From Planctomycetota bacterium (lineage in GTDB: Bacteria; Planctomycetota; Phycisphaerae; Sedimentisphaerales; Anaerohalosphaeraceae): 7,371 bases of DNA. Position numbers and translations under genes: made by a program. Position 1 is the stretch's first letter. Each line of letters begins with the position of its first letter. Positions 1 to 5,874 of this stretch are shown here, in pieces. A model generated the notes under the pieces. The model made no database searches. It saw only the letters and a program-made list of their open reading frames with translations, and was not told the DNA's origin. The DNA lies in assembly GCA_012519365.1 (NCBI GenBank), contig JAAYQH010000084.1, positions 1-7,371 on the forward strand. The letters are read 5' to 3'.

Positions 1-476
1 GGGGTTATTGTCCCCTGCTGATTCCGCTGTTGATCGCGGCGGTGGGGTTTGGGCTGGATTTTGCCGTGCAAACCGATACCGAGCAGATACATGCCCTTGT
101 CAGGCACTGTCGAAATGCAGTGATCAAAGAAGATATTTCGCGTCTTGGGGAGGCGTTCTGTGAGGATTACGACGACGGGTACCACCGCAACAAGGCGGAG
201 TTGTTGGCGTCGGCGGAACGAGCAATCAAGGGCGCATCAGTCAAAAAAGTCCGGTTTCAACGCATTGAATTAAACCGCCAAGAACGACGGGCGAAAATGG
301 ACATGGATACGGTGGTCCATTTGAATGCTGACAGTCGGTACGCCGGTTTTGGCAGCGTCGTGTTTGTTTCGCTGCGGCTGGAATTTGCCAAACGCCCCTC
401 CGGGCCGTGGTGTATCCGCCGCGCAGGCGTCATTTCAATCAACAATCAGCCGATAAAGTGGGGCGCCGTTCGATAA
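1..476 (+). CDS. Membrane-anchored NTF2/SnoaL-like protein (5' truncated)
   Basis: The reading frame is open to the left edge (codons in phase from base 3), so the window holds only the last 157 residues and the true start lies outside. A TTG at 30 is in frame but falls inside a hydrophobic stretch, so I do not take it as the start. The first visible residues (GYCPLLIPLLIAAVGFGLDF) form one transmembrane segment. It is followed by a soluble domain of about 130 residues opening with a helix (TDTEQIHALVRHC), then a helical 'EDISRLGEAFCEDYDDGYH' region and alternating beta strands to the end. This order, with an acidic 'Y-D/H' patch after the second helix, fits the NTF2-like/SnoaL cone fold. I infer a bitopic inner-membrane protein with its soluble domain probably outside the cytoplasm. 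NTF2-like domains may be enzymes or binding modules, and no catalytic set is recognisable here. It ends three bases from the convergent response-regulator gene. Confidence 0.6.
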   Translation, partial: GYCPLLIPLLIAAVGFGLDFAVQTDTEQIHALVRHCRNAVIKEDISRLGEAFCEDYDDGYHRNKAELLASAERAIKGASVKKVRFQRIELNRQERRAKMDMDTVVHLNADSRYAGFGSVVFVSLRLEFAKRPSGPWCIRRAGVISINNQPIKWGAVR

Positions 477-479
477 GGG

Positions 480-902
480 TCAGACGCCAATCGCTGCTTT
501 GCGACGTTCGACAATGTTTTCAATCTTTTCCAGCAATTCGCTGAGATCGAACGGCTTGATGATATAATCTTCAATGCCGCAGGCCCGTGCGCGGGCAATG
601 TCTTGAACCTGGCTGCGGGCGGTCAGCATGATCACGGAAATGCCAGTACCCCAGTCCTGCTGCCGCAGTTTTTCGAGCATTTCATGGCCGTCCATAATCG
701 GCATAATGACATCCAACAAGATAACGTCCGGCGCCTGTTCCTGAGCTGTTCTTAGCCCATCCTCCCCGTTGTGAGCGGTATAAACTTGATAATCGTTCAT
801 TTCAAGGCGATCTTTGAGCGTCTGGACGATATTCGGTTCATCATCCACAACCAGGATTTTGGTCTTTTGTGTTTTTTTCCTGAACCCAAAAAAATCGAGC
901 AT
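480..902 (-). CDS. Single-domain CheY-like response regulator
   Basis: This encodes a stand-alone receiver (REC) domain that would accept phosphate from a sensor histidine kinase. From the chosen ATG it has 140 residues. A short basic/aromatic leader (MLDFFGFRKKTQKT) precedes the domain. Canonical residues follow: the acidic pair D20/D21 (VVDDEPN), phospho-acceptor D64 (VILLDVIMPIMDG), switch T94 (IMLTAR) and K116 (YIIKPF), with Y113 near the aromatic switch position. The domain ends in helix 5 with a few extra residues (ERRKAAIGV), and there is no output domain. I chose the ATG at 902 because GGAG lies nine bases upstream. An in-frame ATG at 935 would add 11 residues but has no ribosome-binding site. 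It probably signals by protein-protein interaction. No kinase gene is in the window, so the pathway is unknown; chemotaxis is possible but unproven. Confidence 0.9.
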   Translation of the reverse strand: MLDFFGFRKKTQKTKILVVDDEPNIVQTLKDRLEMNDYQVYTAHNGEDGLRTAQEQAPDVILLDVIMPIMDGHEMLEKLRQQDWGTGISVIMLTARSQVQDIARARACGIEDYIIKPFDLSELLEKIENIVERRKAAIGV

Positions 903-1124
903 GGCGTCTGTCTCCGTCTTAAACTGTATTGCCATTTCTTAACGAGCCGGCGGCGCTTCAAAACCGACGCTGAAACGCCAAGATTCCGGTTTACCCTCCT
1001 ATTTCGACAAAAAAACTAAGCGGCAAAAGTACTTCTTGAGGAATTTTTTACCTGAGGGATGGTGTTATTGAAATTATGATGTTCGTAAATTGAAAAATAA
1101 ATTGCCATATTTAACCCTTTGTGT

Positions 1125-1153
1125 TTGACACCCTTCCCCTCGTGGATTACAGT
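1125..1153 (+). promoter_or_regulatory. Sigma70-type promoter for the arabinofuranosidase gene
   Basis: A perfect -35 box TTGACA (1125-1130) is followed after exactly 17 bases by TACAGT (1148-1153), which matches TATAAT at four of six positions including the important T, A and final T. The expected transcription start is near 1160, giving a leader of about 30 bases that includes the AAGGAG site. I see no clear operator repeat around it. Confidence 0.6.
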
Positions 1154-1178
1154 AACCTTGAAAACCACTAACTTTTTT

Positions 1179-1184
1179 AAGGAG
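1179..1184 (+). promoter_or_regulatory. Ribosome-binding site fixing the GTG start of the GH51 gene
   Basis: AAGGAG lies seven bases upstream of the GTG at 1192. This decides in favour of the non-ATG start, which also places a complete signal peptide at the N-terminus. Confidence 0.8.
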
Positions 1185-1191
1185 ACGTAGA

Positions 1192-2751
<1,560 letters not shown>

Positions 2752-2758
2752 ACCTTAT

Positions 2759-2772
2759 CGCCCTGCAGGGCG
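2759..2772. repeat. 14-bp perfect palindrome downstream of the GH51 gene
   Basis: CGCCCTGCAGGGCG is a perfect palindrome seven bases after the stop codon. As RNA it could form a five-pair stem with a four-base loop. With no T run behind it, it is not a terminator by itself. It may be a small 3'-end stabilising hairpin ahead of the true terminator. Confidence 0.4.
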
Positions 2773-2790
2773 GACAAACCGCATCTTGTA

Positions 2791-2839
2791 AACAGAGGGC
2801 AAGGGTCCGCAAAACACGGGTCTTTGGCCTCTGTTTTTT
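2791..2839 (+). terminator. Intrinsic terminator of the GH51 gene
   Basis: A long hairpin: AACAGAGG (2791-2798) pairs with CCTCTGTT (2828-2835). One mismatch is followed by a further run of ten pairs including G-T pairs (CAAGGGTCCG with CGGGTCTTTG), closing on a loop of seven bases (CAAAACA). A run of six T (2834-2839) follows. It lies 40 bases after the GH51 stop and overlaps the stop codon (2838-2840) of the convergent gene. Read from the other strand the hairpin still forms, but the T run is short, so it is mainly a plus-strand terminator. Confidence 0.85.
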
Positions 2840-3110
2840 AGGTTGCGCGCTTGAGCCAGTCGTTCAGATGTTCCGCCAGTAACCGAACATCCTTTTTCTG
2901 CATCAGATGCCGGACAATGGCATGGTTGACTTTTAATTTGGCCATCGCCTTCTCAACACGCTGCCAAAGCCGATTTTTTTGGGCATCCGACTCGGCCAGA
3001 TACAACTCGGTGACCAATTCCTGCAATTTTGTAAGCGTGATGGTGTCCAGATTCTCATAATAGCGAGAAATAATCTTTTTCTGGTAATCGGTTCGTTCCT
3101 GTGCACTCAT
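2838..3110 (-). CDS. Conserved small helical protein of unknown function
   Basis: From the chosen ATG at 3110 this encodes 90 residues; AAGGAA (3118-3123) lies seven bases upstream. An in-frame TTG at 3143 would add 11 residues without a ribosome-binding site. The protein is charged, soluble and almost entirely helical as judged by eye, with no signal peptide or membrane segment. The most distinctive part is RYYENLDTITLTKLQELVTE (16-35), continuing to LYLAE (36-40). A linker and a second amphipathic helix (LWQRVEKAMAKLKV, 48-61) follow, then a C-terminal helix ending in LAEHLNDWLKRAT. The pattern resembles short conserved hypothetical proteins that I associate with planctomycetes; this is memory, not a search. 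No function can be assigned. Its promoter may be in 3150-3186, where TATGAT and TTTACC occur on the minus strand, but the 20-base spacing is poor. Its stop codon overlaps the GH51 terminator. Confidence 0.75.
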   Translation of the reverse strand: MSAQERTDYQKKIISRYYENLDTITLTKLQELVTELYLAESDAQKNRLWQRVEKAMAKLKVNHAIVRHLMQKKDVRLLAEHLNDWLKRAT

Positions 3111-3117
3111 CGATACG

Positions 3118-3123
3118 TTCCTT
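3118..3123 (-). promoter_or_regulatory. Ribosome-binding site deciding the start at 3110
   Basis: TTCCTT on the plus strand reads AAGGAA on the coding strand, seven bases before ATG. It supports the 90-residue form over a TTG start 33 bases upstream. Confidence 0.65.
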
Positions 3124-3240
3124 GTTGTTGATACGCGTTGCAAAAAAGTATTTTATCATAGGCCTCTATTCCATAAAAGGGGTAAACTTTCAGCGTTTCA
3201 GGATGCGTTTCGCAGTTTTGTAAAATCCTGCGTATTTTGT

Positions 3241-3268
3241 TTGAAAACTCCATTATATTTGATATAGT
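3241..3268 (+). promoter_or_regulatory. Probable promoter of the DUF1015-aminotransferase operon
   Basis: TTGAAA (3241-3246; five of six matches to TTGACA) is followed after 16 bases by TATAGT (3263-3268; five of six matches to TATAAT). The expected start of transcription is near 3275, giving a leader of about 75 bases. It lies in an AT-rich segment of the divergent gap between 3110 and 3351. I see no obvious operator or riboswitch. Confidence 0.5.
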
Positions 3269-3307
3269 GCTTTTTCGTTTGTGCCAAAAGGCTGCTTTGT
3301 TGTTACC

Positions 3308-3349
3308 ATGAGAACAATAAATTTTATTCAGGACAAAGCGATACCTTAA
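3308..3349 (+). other. Possible 13-codon leader ORF abutting the DUF1015 start
   Basis: ATG at 3308 opens MRTINFIQDKAIP and stops with TAA at 3347-3349, one base before the ATG at 3351. This spacing would allow ribosomes to re-initiate at the DUF1015 start, which has no good ribosome-binding site of its own. The mini-ORF also lacks an evident ribosome-binding site, and it has no run of one amino acid such as an attenuator peptide would show. It may be chance. Confidence 0.2.
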
Positions 3350-3350
3350 G

Positions 3351-4718
3351 ATGAACATAAAACCGTTCCAAGCCTATCGTTTTAACGAGGCCGTCGTCGG
3401 CAACGCCGGGGCGTGTATTGCCCCGCCTTACGATGTCATTGATGAGGCCCTGCAAGATCAGTTGTATCGGCAACAGGAATTCAATATTGTGCGTGCCATC
3501 CGGGGCAAGGTTTTTGCCGAGGATACCCCGCAGAATAACGTTTATACCCGCGCGCGGGACTACCTTCAGTCCGCCATTGAAAAGGGTGCGATGGTTCAGG
3601 ACGACAGCCCTTCTATTTACGCTTATGTGCAGGATTTTCAGATCGGCTCACAGTCCTTTCAGCGCAGCGGCGTTATTGCCCTGGGTCAAATTGAGCCGTT
3701 CGGCAAAGGGGTGCGGGCCCACGAAAAGACCCTCGAAGGTCCCAAGGCCGACCGCTTGAATCTGACACGGGCCACTGCGGCTCAATTCGGGCAAATTTTT
3801 ATGCTGTATGACGACCCGACCAACACCGACCGAGTGATTTTTGAGGTTGCGGCCCAATCGGCACCGGTGCTGGATTTTACGGATGCCGAACAGGTACGTC
3901 ATCGTGTGTATCGCATCAGCGACCCGGCTATTCTTGATCGGTTTGCAAAGCTGATGAAGAACAAGACCACTATCATCGCCGACGGCCATCACCGATACGA
4001 AACGGCACTGACCTACTGGGCTGAGACTGGACGCGAAGAGGCCCGGTATCTAATGATGACATTCGTCAATATGCGCAATCCCGGGCTGGTTATTCAGCCG
4101 ACCCATCGACTGATTGTGAATATGCCGGAATTTGACGAGCAAACGCTCATCGGACGGTTACGTTCGGACTTTCAGATTGAAGTATTTTCTTTCGCATCGC
4201 CGGAGGAAAAACGCGCGGCCCGCGAGGTGATGTTTGCAAAAATGACTCGGGAAGGCCAAAATGCCCGCAATATTTTTGGGCTGTATGCCGGCGGCAAGGC
4301 GTTTTATACCCTTTTATTAACTCGCGCCGAGGCGATGCAAAAGATCGCCGGTGAAGCCAGTTACGCTGCCCGCGGTTTGGACGTCAATGTGCTGCATTGG
4401 CTGATTTTGGAAAAGCATCTTGGGATTTGTGATCAAAAACTTGCTGCCCAAAGCCATTTGGAATATATCAAGGACCTGGGCAACGCCATCGATCGCTGCA
4501 TTGATCGCATCGACGCTGGACAGGCGAAGGCTGTGTTTTTTGTGAACCCCACGCGTATTGAACAGGTGCAGGATATTGCCGCTGTCGGCGAGAAAATGCC
4601 GCAAAAGTCCACGTTCTTTTATCCGAAATTGTTTTCCGGTATCACCATCAACAAACTGCCGATTGAACCGATGGAACCGAAATTTATTAACCCCCATTTT
4701 CAGGAGTGTTCGCAATGA
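3351..4718 (+). CDS. DUF1015 family protein, serine-metabolism associated
   Basis: This is a complete 455-residue member of the DUF1015 family (PF06245), soluble and cytoplasmic. Family landmarks in order are KPFQAYR at the N-terminus (4-10), APPYDVI (24-30), HEKTLEGPKADRLNLTRA (124-141), the signature ADGHHRYETAL (210-220), PTHRLI (250-255), LDVNVLHWLILEKHLGI (343-359), and MPQKSTFFYPK (416-426) near the end. The conserved His/Glu/Asp/Arg-rich motifs suggest an enzyme active site. Family members commonly neighbour phosphoserine-type aminotransferases and phosphoglycerate dehydrogenase, and I have an unverified recollection of DUF1015 proteins acting as free L-serine kinases, so a role in serine/phosphoserine metabolism is the best inference. 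The start is the only in-frame option after a stop at 3318, yet no Shine-Dalgarno is properly spaced (AGGA at 3330-3333 is 17 bases away). Its TGA overlaps the ATG of the aminotransferase, implying co-translation. Confidence 0.9.
   Translation: MNIKPFQAYRFNEAVVGNAGACIAPPYDVIDEALQDQLYRQQEFNIVRAIRGKVFAEDTPQNNVYTRARDYLQSAIEKGAMVQDDSPSIYAYVQDFQIGSQSFQRSGVIALGQIEPFGKGVRAHEKTLEGPKADRLNLTRATAAQFGQIFMLYDDPTNTDRVIFEVAAQSAPVLDFTDAEQVRHRVYRISDPAILDRFAKLMKNKTTIIADGHHRYETALTYWAETGREEARYLMMTFVNMRNPGLVIQPTHRLIVNMPEFDEQTLIGRLRSDFQIEVFSFASPEEKRAAREVMFAKMTREGQNARNIFGLYAGGKAFYTLLLTRAEAMQKIAGEASYAARGLDVNVLHWLILEKHLGICDQKLAAQSHLEYIKDLGNAIDRCIDRIDAGQAKAVFFVNPTRIEQVQDIAAVGEKMPQKSTFFYPKLFSGITINKLPIEPMEPKFINPHFQECSQ
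4702..4706 (+). promoter_or_regulatory. Ribosome-binding site fixing the aminotransferase start
   Basis: AGGAG ends eight bases before the ATG at 4715 and lies within the last codons of the DUF1015 gene. A GTG at 4706 is in frame but overlaps this site, so 4715 is the real start. ATG (4715-4717) and TGA (4716-4718) share bases as ATGA. Confidence 0.85.
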
Positions 4719-5806
4719 CTGACTGGAGAAATCCCCCTAAGTTATTTATCCCCGGCCCGGTGCATGTCCTGCCGGAAGTGTTGCAACAACTGGCTCGTCC
4801 CACACTGGGTCATCGTTTGAAAGAGTATTCGCAACTTCACGGCGAAGTGGTCGGGATGCTCAAAAAGATGCTGTTTACCGATCAGCATATTTTTCTGAGT
4901 ACTTCCTCCGCTTCGGGCCTTTGGGAAGCGTGCATTCGCAACTGCGTTCAGAAAGACGAGGTGGTGCTGTGTACAATGTGCGGGGCATTCAGCGACAAGT
5001 TTGCCTCTGTGGCTCGTTCCTGCGGGCGGCAGGTTGAAGAACTGAAGGTCGAATGGGGGCAGCCCATTACGCCGGACCTAATCGATAAAAAGATGTCCAC
5101 CGGCCAATATCCGATCTTGACGCTTGTTCACAATGAGACCAGCACCGGGCTGACCAACCCGGTCTATGAAATCAGCAAGCTGATGAAGGAAAAATATCCC
5201 GATGTGCTGGTGTTTGTCGATTCGGTCAGCGGCATGGTGGGCTTGCCGCTGCATTTCGATGAACTGGGGTGGGATGTGTGCTTTGCATCGGTGCAAAAAG
5301 CGTTTTCGATTCCGCCGGGATTTGCCATCGCGGCGGTGAGCAATCGAGCGCTGGAAAAGAGCAAAACCGTGCCGGAACGGGGCTACTATTTTGATTTTCA
5401 GGAGTTTGCCAAGGCCGCAGCCAAGGACCAGACGCCGACGACACCATCCATTCCGCATATTATGGCGCTGCACTATCAGGCCACTCGATTTCTTGAAGAA
5501 GGGATGGAAAACGTCTGGGCACGGCACAAAAAGATGGCAGATTACGTGCGAAACTGGGGCAAAAAGCAGGGATTTGAGATTCTTCCGGATGAACAATACG
5601 CCTCGAATACCCTGACGACATTCAAAAACACCCGCAATATCGATATCGCCGCGGTCAACAAGGCCCTGCGCGAAAAACACAACGTTGTCTTTGGCAACGG
5701 TTATGGCAAGCTCAAAGATGTCACCTTCCGCATTGCACATATGGGCGATACGCAACTTAGTGATCTGGAAGAACTGCTTGGCTGGATTGAAGAAGAAATC
5801 AACTAA
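4715..5806 (+). CDS. Class V PLP-dependent aminotransferase (alanine-glyoxylate / serine-pyruvate / phosphoserine type)
   Basis: This 363-residue cytoplasmic enzyme is a fold-type I, class V aminotransferase. Visible features (numbered from ATG 4715) are the N-terminal LFIPGPVHVLPEV (10-22), a GHR motif (32-34), the PLP phosphate-binding STSSASGLWEA (62-72), HNETSTG (139-145), the pyridine-nitrogen Asp D169 in FVDSVSG, and the Schiff-base lysine K195 in ASVQKAFSIPPG. PTTPSIPHI (241-249) and a C-terminal FRIAHMGD follow, whose R339 should bind the substrate carboxylate. The sequence belongs to the alanine-glyoxylate/serine-pyruvate branch rather than classical SerC. Members of that branch take over phosphoserine or serine transamination in many organisms, and the translational coupling to DUF1015 favours serine or phosphoserine formation. 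Substrate choice cannot be settled from sequence, so I give no gene symbol. It is the last gene of the operon and ends 25 bases before a strong terminator. Confidence 0.9.
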   Translation: MTDWRNPPKLFIPGPVHVLPEVLQQLARPTLGHRLKEYSQLHGEVVGMLKKMLFTDQHIFLSTSSASGLWEACIRNCVQKDEVVLCTMCGAFSDKFASVARSCGRQVEELKVEWGQPITPDLIDKKMSTGQYPILTLVHNETSTGLTNPVYEISKLMKEKYPDVLVFVDSVSGMVGLPLHFDELGWDVCFASVQKAFSIPPGFAIAAVSNRALEKSKTVPERGYYFDFQEFAKAAAKDQTPTTPSIPHIMALHYQATRFLEEGMENVWARHKKMADYVRNWGKKQGFEILPDEQYASNTLTTFKNTRNIDIAAVNKALREKHNVVFGNGYGKLKDVTFRIAHMGDTQLSDLEELLGWIEEEIN

Positions 5807-5831
5807 GCCGCATTTTCTCATTGGCTCTTTC

Positions 5832-5863
5832 AGGCCCGTATGGATCCATACGGGCCTTTTTTT
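5832..5863 (+). terminator. Intrinsic terminator of the DUF1015-aminotransferase operon
   Basis: A perfect 26-bp palindrome (5832-5857), with half-site AGGCCCGTATGGA and centre GGATCC, folds into an 11-pair stem with a GATC loop. It runs straight into seven T (5857-5863). This is a textbook Rho-independent terminator for the plus-strand operon. On the minus strand the hairpin lies just beyond the fliD stop at 5875 but has no T run after it, so it would stop fliD transcription poorly, or act only as a 3'-end stabiliser. Confidence 0.93.
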
Positions 5864-5874
5864 GTGTTGCGGCG

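Larger units (their letters stand above)
903..1191. other. Divergent intergenic region, response regulator / arabinofuranosidase
   Basis: This 289-bp gap separates the divergent starts at 902 (-) and 1192 (+). The left third is GC-rich and includes an imperfect inverted repeat: GGCGCTTC at 952-959 and GAAACGCC at 972-979, with one G-T pair and a 12-base loop. That repeat would fall in the 5' leader of the response-regulator transcript. The middle (about 1005-1120) is AT-rich with no convincing coding frame. The right end carries the promoter and ribosome-binding site of the GH51 gene. I could not identify a convincing promoter for the response regulator. Confidence 0.5.

Noticed and set aside
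952..979. Inverted repeat GGCGCTTC...GAAACGCC as a possible riboswitch or terminator
   Set aside because: The stem is only eight pairs with one G-T, the loop is 12 bases, there is no T run, and no known riboswitch core can be recognised. It is recorded in the intergenic note only.
771..1019. An 82-codon plus-strand frame over the response-regulator 5' end
   Set aside because: It is antisense to the receiver domain for half its length and then AT-rich non-coding sequence; no homologous look.
4485..4515. Repeated ATCGATCG / TTGATCGCATCGA pattern resembling an inverted repeat
   Set aside because: It lies inside the DUF1015 gene and simply encodes the helical stretch AIDRCIDRIDAG with repeated Asp-Arg codons.
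5078..5821. A 247-codon minus-strand open frame opposite the aminotransferase
   Set aside because: It lies wholly antisense to a gene with intact catalytic motifs. Its translation is rich in Arg, His, Cys and Phe with no recognisable domain, as expected from the complement of a biased coding frame.
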